Assembly: GCA_003693705.1 (NCBI GenBank)
Contig: RBZT01000420.1
Location: forward strand, 1-40,044
Direction: 5' to 3'
DNA length: 40,044 nucleotides
From: Polymyxa betae
Taxonomy: Eukaryota; Endomyxa; Phytomyxea; Plasmodiophorida; Plasmodiophoridae
Shown here: positions 13,019 to 23,053 of the stretch, in pieces
How the letters are laid out: each line of letters begins with the position of its first letter
How positions within the stretch are numbered: the first letter of the stretch is position 1
Made by a program: the position numbers and the translations under genes
The notes under the pieces: model-generated
What the model saw: the letters and a program-made list of their open reading frames with translations, nothing else
Databases searched by the model: none
What the model was told of the DNA's origin: nothing

Positions 13019-13090
13019 TACCGCCGCCGGGACTCGAACCCGGACCTCCAGTTCCGAAGACTAACACGCTGACCATTGCGTCACGGCAGC
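13019..13090 (-). tRNA. tRNA-Arg (anticodon TCG), second copy
   Basis: This is the reverse complement of the tRNA at 34-105 and identical over all 72 positions: same stems, TCG anticodon loop and A discriminator. A four-T run follows the 3' end, at 13012-13015 read on the minus strand. It lies about 100 bp past the glutamine synthetase stop codon. Flanking sequences of the two copies are not alike beyond the gene itself, so the copies are dispersed rather than part of one larger recent duplication. Confidence 0.93.
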
Positions 13091-13194
13091 TACCGCTGAT
13101 GATATCAGTCGCAATCATTTATGAGAACGATCGCCCCGATATCAAATTAGGAAGATAAATTGGCAAATAATGTGATTTTATCAAAGTAGAAAGA

Positions 13195-14496
13195 TTAGTT
13201 AAGGACAGTGGTTTCACAAATCTTCCCAGTAACAACATATGGATCCATGTTGCTTGCCGGCCGACGATCCTATGAATAAGCATTACAAACTTTAAAGTTC
13301 TGAAAAGAAAACCTTTACCTCAAAGTATCCAAACCCATCCTTCTCGGCCTGACGAGGAATACGAACTGAGGCTCCTCGGTTGGCGACACCATAGGAGAAC
13401 TATAAAGAAGAATGAGCTCACATTAAGCAATAATCGAAATAAGCTAGCCTTAGAGATATGGGCAGTCTCATGGGCACCAGTGAGACGACGTTCATTACCG
13501 ACACCATAAACTGCAATATGTTCGTGGTGCTTCAGCTCAAGCTTCTTAATAGCGGAAAGGATGACTTCGTATCCACCCTTCTCACGCATGGCTTTGGTCG
13601 AGTAGTTGGTGTGGCAGCTAAAAGGGTATCAAGACAAAAGCGGATAAATAGTTGAGTTCAGTTACCCAGCTCCATTCCAGTCACCAGCAATAGGCTTAGG
13701 GTCGAAAGAAGCGACAACACCGAAGTCTTCGCACACACGATGCAACAAATAACGGGACACCAACATTTGATCACCAGAATCGACGCCTTCGCAGGGACCA
13801 ATCTGGTATTCCCACTGTGCAGCCATAACCTAGAGCAAATCAACGGCATGGCTCCACAACAATAGTACGGCATACCTCTGCGTTCGATCCAGAGATAGTA
13901 AGTCCAGATGCCAAGCAGGCTCGGTAGTGAGCTTCGGCGATGAAACGACCGTATGCAGCACGAGTGCCAACACCACCTGAACAGAGCTCAATAGAGTTAA
14001 TATGATATGAGTAAGTATTACAGTAGTAAGGTCCTTGGGGAGATGGAAACCCTCCTTTAGGCCATCCGAGAGGAGTGGTGCCGTCCTTTTCGAATAATGT
14101 GTATTCCTGCTCAATTCCAAACCACGGTTTATGAGCCGCAGCGGCCTCCATAATCTTGTTGCAAGCATAACGAGTGTTGGAGGGCAATGGCTTCATAGCA
14201 GGCGTGTAGCATTCACAAACTACGAGGATGTTGTTGCCGCCTCGGAAAGGATCGGGAAAAATCTTAACCGGCTTCAAATAGACTTCGGAATCAGAGCCTG
14301 GGGCTTGGCCAGTCGACGAACCATCGAAGTTCCAGATCGGAAGCTCCTCGGGCGATTTCGGCTTCTGCTCGAGAGTCCTAGTCTTGGAGCGAATATCGGA
14401 TCCGGAGCCGCCGACCCAGATGTATTCGGCCTGGACACGTGGGCCCTGGTCCATGCTCATGTACTTGTAGTAAACAGCGGTGTCGAGGGTCGCCAT
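13195..14496 (-). CDS. Glutamine synthetase, eukaryotic type II
   Basis: Makes glutamine from glutamate, ammonia and ATP in the cytosol. Minus-strand exons: 14496-14022, 13976-13876, 13829-13666, 13617-13449, 13399-13319, 13269-13195; all junctions are in phase, giving 354 aa, the usual length for GSII. Visible motifs are the N-terminal beta-grasp [11 protein letters not shown], the nucleotide and Glu-binding [10 protein letters not shown] and PQGPYYCG, the NAEV motif before the third exon, GDWNGAG followed by CHTN, and the C-terminal HETAHIS then FSYGVANRG with RIPR. The wording is closer to fungal than to animal GS. The start at 14496 gives the normal short N-terminus. The fourth intron (13448-13400, 49 nt) uses a GC donor; the only GT nearby would leave a 22 nt intron and add nine unconserved residues. 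Confidence 0.97.
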
Positions 14497-14802
14497 ATTG
14501 CGACTATTGATGCAGATAGAGACAATAAGAGAATGAGCTCGTCGTATGTAGTGACTAGATACCAACTTACAGAGTGCACAACTGCAATCCGTCACAGTAT
14601 AGTGGTTCTGTTTTAAAGGGTTACAACTAGGGGCGTGACCTTCTTGTAGTTGGCGCGACCTGTATGTCGCGACACTTACGGTACGGCTGGAGTGACTCCA
14701 GAATTAGAATCCGAATGATCTTAACGCGTCCGCTCACAGACTGCATTGCCCACCGCACGATGCGCGCCACCCAATTTTACGATCATGTTCGCCAAATATC
14801 GC

Positions 14803-15211
14803 TTAGCTTCCAGTGTTTTCGAGCTCTTTCCCGATAAAAGATATAAAATGAATTCGCGAGGCTACTGTGTTTCGTGATTTCGCTTTCGAAAAGTAATTGA
14901 CGTGGCGTACAGAGAGATATTGGGATGTTATCTTCGAGGGATAAGCGTCCGTGACGTCTTGCCATGGAAGCTCTTCGAATTCGAACGGTGTGATTCTTCG
15001 GCTGTGCAGAAATACCCTGGGCAATGCTAGGAAGCCAGCGAGAATGCCAAGTTTGCCCAATATGTAAACCCAGCTCAGTGGCTAGAACATACATTTTGTC
15101 GACAGTTTTAAGAGAATTACAAGAATGAGATGATGTTATCGATTTATGAGAAGGATCGAATATGACTGCCAGAAAATTGATTATAAATTTCCCGGAAGTG
15201 AATTCGAGCAC
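14803..15211 (-). CDS. Unidentified coding segment with possible membrane helix
   Basis: Two overlapping minus-strand frames run through 15211-14783. One (15060-14803) starts with a hydrophobic stretch of about 15-20 residues followed by a basic RR pair and a charged region containing FEFEELPW, which would suit a small membrane-anchored protein. The other is Arg-rich. I cannot place introns that make one clean model and I recognise no family. It lies upstream of glutamine synthetase, so it may be only promoter/leader DNA with chance frames. Confidence 0.2.
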
Positions 15212-15439
15212 ATGTAGAATGAGAATCTACTTCAGGGAAGTTTGCAGATATCTTACTTTTTCCACATTTAAGTTGCGAATGTGCCAAAATTTTCAATAAT
15301 TGCATCGGATGTTAGTGCAAGCTGAAGGTAGCTTTTTAGTCTCACTAGTCACTAGACAAATCTAGAAACATTTAAACAAGGCAAATGAGGTAAGAATTGC
15401 CAAGCTACTATGTACAGGTATGTTACAGAGCAAAACAGA

Positions 15440-15521
15440 AGCCGTCGACGAGATTTGAACTCGCGCGGGCAGAACCCAGTAGATTTCGAATCTACCACCT
15501 TGACCACTCGGTCACAACGGC
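15440..15521 (-). tRNA. tRNA-Ser (anticodon CGA)
   Basis: Reading from 15521 down to 15441, acceptor strands GCCGTTG and CGACGGC pair with one wobble. The anticodon stem GTAGA/TCTAC encloses TTCGAAA (anticodon CGA, codon UCG). A long class II variable arm (GGG...CCC hairpin) follows, then a T arm GCGAG/CTCGT around TTCAAAT. The extended variable arm is the hallmark of tRNA-Ser/Leu and the anticodon settles Ser. The base after the acceptor, at 15440, would make the discriminator U rather than the G usual for eukaryotic tRNA-Ser. A four-T stop follows at 15433-15436. No intron is seen. Confidence 0.92.
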
Positions 15522-15896
15522 ACTTCATGATTACTAGTGCTCATCCGGAAATTACAATTTCGAATCACACCTGGCATTGAACGTTATAGAATTGACGATT
15601 GTCAAAGCAAGCTATATATCGGAATCATAATTACCTTCAGTTAGAACCAATTTCTTTACGTGAAAGAATTGGAGATTCGTGTATGGCTATATGGCTAAAA
15701 AAGTATTTTACCCTTGGTCTAACTATGTGATAGCAGGATAAGGAATAACTGTCTTCATTCAAAATTTATATTCTTTCTTCATTCAAGTAATATCCAACAA
15801 CAATACGATAACAGATTCCCAATTATGAAGTTGAATTTTGGAAGAGTACGACAAACAAATCGAGAAAAACGACTTGAATTGTGAACAGCATAAGCC

Positions 15897-17314
15897 TTAT
15901 TTTGAAGGTTCGTGATCGATAAGGCTGATACCGACAGCAGCATCAGTCTCGACTCCGATTTCTTCCTGAACAAAAACATGTTAAGACTCGGGCCATTCGT
16001 CTTTCAAGCAACAATATTCAAATTAGAATGACACAAGGGGCACTGAATTGATAATAATAGCACATCTCAAACGACGAAAAATAGTGATCCACAAAATCAA
16101 GACAACAAGCAAAACACAATAAGATGACAAACCTAGAAAAAGAGAAACTTACTTCCAAATCGGTCTTTCTCATCGAGCCACTCTCTAAGATACAATCCAA
16201 CATTTCACTACACGCGCGTCGACGCTGCTTCCACATTTTCTACGAGCTAGTTAGAAAAGCGCCAGAAGCACAGCTCAGAGATTTTGTTACCACGTAGCTC
16301 TGATGCTGTTGTTTGATTTTGACGAAATCCTCCTTTGGAATCAGAGGCTCATCGGCAGTAGCTAGTTTCGAAAACAATTCCTGTTTTTCAGCCATATCGC
16401 AACGCATTCGTTCCACCTGATCACGAAGTTCTGTGATTGTTGGGCGAGATTTCAGACTAGCCACACGAGTCTGCAGCTGTTTGAGCTCTTCCTTTCGTTT
16501 AGAATGCATTTCTTGTAACTGAGAGATTTCTTTGTCAATCGCATCCATTTGAGCTTGATCGACATCCTCGAAATTTGATTGGTTCGCTAAGTATATACGA
16601 ACCTAGGAATCACGGGTTATGTCGAATACGAGCCAATAAAATGACACTGTCGATAACGAAAATGGGAATGAACATAGATTAGTGTTAAATTCCAAAACAA
16701 CTGCAATTTTAAACAATGCAGAATCGTATCTTCAGGAAACAAAATAACAAATGAAGCTATGCTGATCAGAATTACTGAGACAGGGTCTGCAGCAATCGGA
16801 ACATTAATACATAAGAGCGCCAGAAATGGATCCAATACAGACGAACCTTTCCGAAATCTTTCAGCTGTAGGACACCGTCATCACACAGCTGATTCAGAAT
16901 TTTCGGTACACTTGGCTTTTTCACAACTCCATGCAAATTATCGTAGACGTTTAAATGCGAATACGGCCGATTCGCTTTCAGCATATAATCTTTGATAATT
17001 CCGACAGCTTTGGCATCAGACACCACAGCAACTTTCGCAGGTTTATCTGCTGCTGCTTTTACCTTCTTTGCAGCAGGAATAGCAGCTGCATTGTCAGCTT
17101 TGCCTTTACGTTTAGCAGCAGGCTCTTTGTTTTCTTTGCCTTTCTTAGCTGGTGTCGTTTTCGCTTTGGCTGCTGCTGCCTTCTTAGGTGCCGATTTCTT
17201 CTTCACGACTACATCGTCTTCAAAGTCTGAACTATTCGAGCCAGCCGACTCGAATTCATCATCAGACGGCGCAGACGAGGGAATATCTGCATCGGAATCA
17301 TCCGACTTCTTCAT
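15897..17314 (-). CDS. HOP2: HOP2/PSMC3IP (TBPIP) meiotic recombination factor
   Basis: HOP2 works with MND1 to stimulate RAD51/DMC1 strand invasion in meiosis. Minus-strand exons: 17314-16847, 16602-16291, 16239-16153, 15965-15897; all GT-AG, all phase 0, 311 aa. Residues about 97-157 form the winged-helix DNA-binding domain (IIKDYML, NRPYSHLNVYDNL, GKVRIYLANQSNF). Residues about 165-260 are a Leu/Glu/Lys coiled coil, the MND1 pairing region. The C-terminus (KMWKQRRR, then EEIGVETD) matches the family end. Typical members are about 215-230 aa. The extra length is an N-terminal tail of about 95 residues: an acidic Ser/Asp stretch (1-34) followed by a Lys/Ala/Pro-rich, histone-H1-like region (37-95). 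The first two introns are near each other's boundary sequence (GTTCGT at both donor 1 and the start of exon 2), but phase and homology fix the junction. Confidence 0.93.
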
Positions 17315-17755
17315 TGCAAAGCACTGTAATTGCGTACACCATCATGGTTTAGCATTGGCACGTCAGAGGTCAAGTCGCTTTCATCTGGATGAATTGCAAT
17401 CTATCAACACCGTACCAGGAACTACACAATTGGGGGATTGGCAACATCAATCTCAATAAAGACATGGTCATAAGGAAAAAATCGATTTCGAGTTTTATGA
17501 ATTAATTCGGCAAACGAAAAAATCGATCGCCTTTTTTCAAATTGGAGACAGTCCAAACATTGTTCCTTGAGCATAATTCTAAAACTGACGCCAAGCCTGC
17601 ATATTCCGCAGAATCTCGTTTTCCATTGCCTTGTTTGGCAAGTCTTTTTTCGGTGAGTACTGCATACCGATAACTGTCATGAGTATCGTAAACTCGAGAT
17701 TTTTATGATTTGGGGCAAAAAATCGAGAAAAAAAATCATGAAATTTGCGCCACAG
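17315..17755. other. Gap 5' of HOP2
   Basis: About 440 bp between the HOP2 start codon and the first plus-strand exon I can propose. A good donor site (GTGAGT at 17654, plus strand) suggests that an exon of the plus-strand gene ends at about 17653, but its frame cannot be fixed. HOP2 and the plus-strand gene would then be divergent and share this as promoter DNA. Nothing else is recognisable. Confidence 0.35.
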
Positions 17756-18090
17756 ACACTAGAATGTGCGTTACAACGCTGCTGCAATCTTTTTGGCTGA
17801 CGAAAATCCCGGTGAGTGAGTCTGAGCGCTGCTCTGCTCGGGACGTCTTCTCTTGAGACAATGTTAAAAAGAAAACCGACTAGAATCGAGCTGAAAATCG
17901 AAGGTCTGAGGCACATCTGTTGTTCTTACAGCAGATATTTAGACATCTTTCAGATGCGCACGAGCTCGACCGAGACGAACTGGCTAAGTTGACTCCGGAT
18001 CAGCAACAAAGACAACAGCAGCAAGATTTATTCGTATCTTCTCGCTCGAGTAAATCAAAGATGGAGCGGATCATGGGTCATTCCCATTAA
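17756..18090 (+). CDS. Unidentified gene, last two exons
   Basis: A plus-strand exon 17756-17811 (acceptor CACAG, donor GTGAGT) joins in phase to 17932-18090, which ends in TAA at 18088-18090. An AATAAA poly(A) signal follows at 18119-18124. The last exon codes for a charged segment (RHLSDAHELDRDELAKL) and then a run of Gln and Ser residues. Upstream exons are needed but were not placed. I do not recognise the family. The combination of splice sites, stop and poly(A) signal is the reason to think it real. Confidence 0.45.
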
Positions 18091-18213
18091 TTTATAAATG
18101 GTGTTATCATTTTCGTGCAATAAAGCTACTCGAATCCCCAGTCCTTAGCAATCGCTTTCAGTATCTCCCAAGTCCACATTGTCATTTTTTAACCAACATG
18201 TTTGCGTTTTCAG

Positions 18214-18390
18214 ATCCCAGAGTTGAAGAGATCGCTTGAAATTTGTCGGAAAGTGAAGTGTTCCATCGCTCCATTGAATGAACAGCCAACAGCAACTCCC
18301 TCTTCTACCAGGATTGCACCTTTTACCTTAGATTCAATGCTGAAAGTAGAGACTATTCTACAACGTTGGCTATCAACGAATGGGAGAAGG
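18214..18390 (+). CDS. Possible isolated exon
   Basis: A plus-strand open stretch follows a good acceptor (TTTTCAG ending at 18213) and stops at a GTAACC donor at about 18391. The start reads IPELKRSLEICRKVK, which resembles the helix found in prefoldin subunit 3, but no matching exon lies upstream and the rest does not fit that family. It sits just past the poly(A) signal of the gene before it and converges on the next gene's stop. It may be chance. Confidence 0.2.
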
Positions 18391-18456
18391 TAACCTCACA
18401 TATCTTGTTTGTTAGCCCAGAGCATATTATAAATTAATTTTTAGGGATTGATGAAT

Positions 18457-21362
18457 TCACATTACTCGACACTGCTTCCCATCGGTCTTGAGGTCGTGGT
18501 ACCTTCGGCGATGCTTTGATGAACGCCAAGAACCAGGTGCAGACGACGTCTTGGCGTTGCCTGCTGTAGCCGTTGAAGATGGACGCATGTCTATCAAATT
18601 CCACAATCATATAAATCAAATCTCATCAACTCTAGAGAATCCACATACCCGACAGTTCCACATTCGACGATGTAGAAAACCTTCGAGACGGAACGTACGC
18701 CTCGTCCTCGTAATCTGGGTAATCTAGAACTGAATGGTTTCCTTCCAATGGATGGTCTGGTGATAACATGCAGCCATCAACAACGGCATCGACAATTTTG
18801 TTCAGGGTTCGTCGAACTATTTCGTGATCTGGATTTATATCAGGTCGCTTGGGCGACGGCAACTGCACTGGATCGGATGCCGGCGAACCAAACGTTGCTG
18901 CAGTTTCGAGAGAGGAATCAGAAGACGACGACGATGGTGACGGGGCACGCGACGCCGCTAGAGATGAAACCTGGCTACCTGGCCGAAGATCTACTAAAAA
19001 GAGAATGGGATGTTGATGGGAAAAAGCGAATTCAAGTTCGAAGACCTACCAGGGTGATTCTGGAGCTGAAGCGAAGGAGCTGATACAAATTGTTCTCGAT
19101 GACCAAGATGTAAAACGAAATCAGTAGGATGGTATTCTACCTGAACAGATAGCAATGCATGCCCGCCGTCATCAAGCAGCATTTCGCCTTTATAAGACCC
19201 GCCCTCCACAAAAACCAGCTCGGAGACCAAGACGGCTGAAGACCCTAATAAGCTACGTCCGTTGTATGCCCTATAAATAATATCAGGGAGCTGATGCAAA
19301 CTAAACATAAACAGAACAAGCGCCGACGGCAAAGGTTTCAATTTTAAAGGCCACATTAGCCTATTAACGACAGAACTGTTACCTGAAGACAACTTTGGCA
19401 TTCGGAACTGTAGCAACGTTCAGGAGCAGATCAAATGTGACATTTTCTTCAAAATAGCAAACTGGATCAGAGTATTTTACGTCAGTCGAATACGCTAGCT
19501 CCTGATCACCAAGTGTCACGCTAACACCAGGGATCCATTCCAAGGAATTTGAAGTTTGAAAGGGGACAACAAATTCCATGTCAATCAAAGCCAAGGACGG
19601 AACCCGCACTCTGATGATTCCAACGTAATTAGAGCAACCTCTGGAAATTGTTTCTGACGTTCTCAAAACTGATTCGATTCCCTAAAATAGACGGTCAAAA
19701 GCAGCACCAATCTGAAAAATGAATCGCAGTAAACCTTTTGCATCACTTGAGGATTCGTTCGATAAGGCGAGATAAGCGGTTCCCATAAAAGTCTGAGCTT
19801 TAAAATAGGGCCAAAGTTACTCCTTTTCATAGTCACTTCCCAATCTACGCTCGAAGATATCGACGAGCGGAAAGCATCTTCAACGATTGTAGTCCCTTTA
19901 CAGACAGCCTTCCCGTTCACCAACAGTCGAATACATAATTCTCCCTCTGCCAGAACGTTCAATTAAGCAAAGTAAAAGAAGTTGAAAAGTAGCCAGATTG
20001 AGACCAGCAAATGTTGTAAATCTCACCAGTTTCAGATTTTTTATATGGTCCAGCATAGGGCGACACAATAAACACACATGCAGATTCAGCAGAGCTGGCT
20101 AAAGCAACGCATGATTTTTTCTTAAAAATATCGTCAGTTAAGCATAAATCAGAATTACTGATTTACCAAAAAAAGTTACAAATTTTAAAGATTTTACCTG
20201 GGAGCCCATTGTCATCTCAAAAACAGCTTTAGGGTTTTTATTTGTGGACAGCAGTGAGGTCAGACCGGAACTTGTACCGAGCACTCGAATTGAGAGCAAA
20301 CCTGAAACAATGAATACAAACATTGTAATAAACTCCTGAAAGCTTATACCAGTTGGATAGAAGATTGGCAACGCTGATTCAGGATCGTCAGGAACAAGGC
20401 GAAATTCCAATTTCGCTTGACGAATAATCTTTTGTAACTGGCTTAACACAAATTCTTCAACCTGCAGATCTAACGTTAATACAGCTTATTGTAAACAGTA
20501 TGGGAATGCGCATACATACGGTACTCTAGTTGCATCAACGTAACCGACTTTGATATCCAAATCAAAAATAGGTTCTGGTGAAGCTTTGAACTGCATCGTG
20601 TAACCTCCAAAAAAAGGTCTATCATCCTGGACAGATGTCAAAACACAAAGCAAACAGAAGCCATTAGCTCTACATGGCGATTGAAGAATCGTAGTTGAAC
20701 ATCAGCACGAACATGTGTTAGACGACAAACAACGATAACTGTTCCAACTGCAACAACTCGAGCTGCAAGTCGCAAATCTATCAAACCATCGAAATTCATT
20801 GTTAAGTCAAGGACGTGATCTAAGTCATCCGACAGTCGAGCACGCGTCGACGTTCCACCTAAGCAGCAGTTAGCTGGATTCGATATGAAAAAAGCCAGTT
20901 GTTATACAAACCCGGTAGTGGAGGCTCACAGTAAGCTCGAAGATTATGTACACGAGGTTCTCCACGAATAATACGAAATGAAGTCAGTTGAGCTGAATGG
21001 ATCCCGGTCGCCTTCAATGTCTGTATTCTGACACCCAAGGCGGCCCTTATACGAGACTCCAACAGTGGAACATGCCGAGGCCAAACATCTCTCAGGAACG
21101 AGTTCACCCAATCGCCTTGGTCGGGAACCCAGACCATATTACGCGGGCCCTCCTCCACGATGGGACGATCGGGATCCCGAGGCACGAACTGGAACAAGAA
21201 GACGACAATGAGACCAGCGACGACGATGTTGAGCTGGGCATATCCGAGCAAATATGGAATTAAGGCCAATGATAGCATCATGGACGTCATCTTTTCGCAA
21301 CATGAAGGACATCGATGGGAGGCCGGACATGATCGGTCATTTCTCGTAGCACGGTCTCCCAT
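18457..21362 (-). CDS. SMP- and C2-domain membrane protein (extended synaptotagmin/tricalbin-like)
   Basis: This family tethers the ER to the plasma membrane and carries lipids in an SMP domain. Minus-strand exons: 21362-20912, 20858-20674, 20626-20516, 20461-20350, 20301-20167, 20098-20027, 19946-19735, 19681-19383, 19270-19050, 18993-18649, 18590-18457; phases agree throughout and give 758 aa. Residues about 29-60 form one long hydrophobic hairpin-like segment. The SMP domain starts at about 82 (DWVNSFLRDVWP, then TSFRIIRGEPRV) and ends near 285 (GYVDATRVPYVEEFVLSQL). One C2-like fold follows (LLSIRVLGTSSGL) and probably a second beta-rich region in exons 7-9. The tail (exons 10-11) is Ser/Pro-rich and low in complexity. 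The usual Asp cluster for calcium is not visible in the C2 region. The Met at 25 is an alternative start. The last exon boundary is the least certain. Confidence 0.87.
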
Positions 21363-21634
21363 ATCACCATATTACAATGTGCCGAATCATAGAGTTGAAA
21401 TCCATTTGTTTTTCAATGCTGACCTATAACTTTCCATGCTATGATCATACAGCTGATAGCTGACTTTATGGCTGTGAGATGAATCCACGTACGAAACTTT
21501 TACTTTTCTGTCATTTGAAAATGCATCTGTTGGATCCTAGAGATGATCTGGGCTTGCTTATTGGATTATTTTGAGCCAGACTGGTACAAACTTTGGAATT
21601 TGTAATTTATTGGGCGAATCACGGAAAGAGCATG

Positions 21635-22115
21635 TTAAATCTGAGTGATGTTCTGGATCGGAATAAAGAATCGGTCAAACTTCTGAAAACGTTGAAGTTG
21701 CGATTCCGTCGCCCGAATTCCTTATTAGTGAACATGTCATATGGCGGCGTCAACATCTGATACCTTTATGTTCAGCATAAAAGCATGGTCGCCTTCTTCC
21801 TTGTTATCACGGCGAAATGTATATACTGCCCAGACCCCAGAACAAAGAAGTGAATCGAACCTCTCTTTTCCGTCATCATTCAGGCTGTAAGAATGTTTAG
21901 TGCAGGAACTCAAGAACGATATGGGCACAATCAAGCGCGAGATAAACACGATCGATAGCAACCTTGATAGATGTCGTCGGTCTGCGGATCTTCAGTCGTA
22001 TCAATCATATCGTAAGGAGCGACAGATTTTGGGATCTCGTTGCCTGAAAATGGGCCATGCATTGAACACGATGATCTCAGGTCGTGTATATCGCCTGCTA
22101 AATGTTTTCAACTAA
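21635..22115. CDS. Short coding region, strand ambiguous
   Basis: On the minus strand, exons 21884-21764 and 21682-21635 join in phase through a GT-AG intron and end in TAA; the product end reads KFDRFFIPIQNITQI. A further minus frame around 22080-21960 also looks coding but does not join in phase. On the plus strand, 21900-22080 encodes a helical, charged segment (KREINTIDSNLDRCRRS) with a possible donor at 22081, and an ATG-led frame lies upstream at about 21743-21888. I cannot decide which strand is real, or whether two genes overlap. No family is recognised. Confidence 0.35.
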
Positions 22116-22545
22116 CTAACTGACTTTATAAAGAGAATCATTATGCCGGGCGCTTGATGGATCTCATTTTGGAATCGATTGAGATCTGTTCAAACGTGAA
22201 AGACCCCATCTAATTAATAATCTTATTCTGACTGGCTTTATTCGACAATGGGTAGCTGTGAGTGAGCGATGAACATTTATTCGGAAGCTGCATGCTTTTT
22301 GGAAACTTTTTCAGCTTCCACAATGATAAAAGGCAGATATATCGGAACATTGATTCTGAAGAGGTCGCTACCTTTGTCTGTTTGAAACCGATTTGGGTCG
22401 TACTGCTAGGTTACCGGTTTCGCCGATTCTTGCCAGACATGGTAAAAGAGCATTCGAAGACTTCGTTTGTCGATTCAGTGAAGACTCGTTCCTGCGAAAC
22501 CTCATATATTGCTCGCCATAGTGACCTCAGGATTAGGAGTTTATT
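22116..22545. other. Gap between two short unidentified genes
   Basis: A 95 aa plus-strand frame (22262-22549) runs here without domain or splice support and overlaps the 3' end of the minus-strand gene at 22546. I treat it as chance. The stretch carries the poly(A) region of that minus-strand gene (AATAAA on the minus strand just past its stop, about 22540-22545). Confidence 0.35.
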
Positions 22546-23053
22546 TTAGGCAAAACCCAAAACTTTAGCTTTCCTTTTCTGCAGATTGAGCTTCGAATGT
22601 AAAGTTGATCATATTTCGAAAATGCATGGATGCTCCAGAATGGCGACTTACTCGCACTTGCCATCTTAACATGACGTGCTCCAGATCGTCACTTCGGTAC
22701 GAGTTCACATTGACATAATCTTCATTAGCCAATATCGTCCGAATCCATTTCTTCAGACGCCGAATCGGATTCACGGAACGAGAGCGAAAGGTGTAACCAT
22801 TATACGTCATTTCGATTAGCGAATGTCTCCAGACTCGGAACAACATTTCTGCTTTGACACGAGCGCTGGTTTGATTGAAGACTTTCAAGGTGACAAAATC
22901 GGAATCTAAACGATCTTAGCATTCCTCTTCTTGGCTGTGATAACGCATACCATTAGTCATATCTAGCTGAGAGAAGTCGTAGTTATCGGTTCGTATCAAA
23001 ATCCGGCTTAACCGTTGCAACTTTGTCTTCCATTGCTTGAAAGCAGAATCCAT
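22546..23053 (-). CDS. Unidentified 129 aa basic protein
   Basis: Three minus-strand exons (23053-22951, 22905-22652, 22578-22546) join with GT-AG introns in phase to give 129 aa. The ATG at 23053 opens a Lys/Arg-rich helix (MDSAFKQWKTKLQRLSRIL). The middle exon is rich in Arg, Trp and Phe. The C-terminus is a basic tail (KRKAKVLGFA). No signal peptide or long membrane segment is visible. An AATAAA lies right after the stop. I do not recognise the family; the size and basic character would suit an RNA- or ribosome-associated protein, but that is a guess. It is divergent from the ATPase gene. Confidence 0.6.

Noticed and set aside
18214-18390. Prefoldin subunit 3 gene
   Set aside because: Only one helix looks similar; upstream and downstream prefoldin segments are missing from the surrounding DNA.
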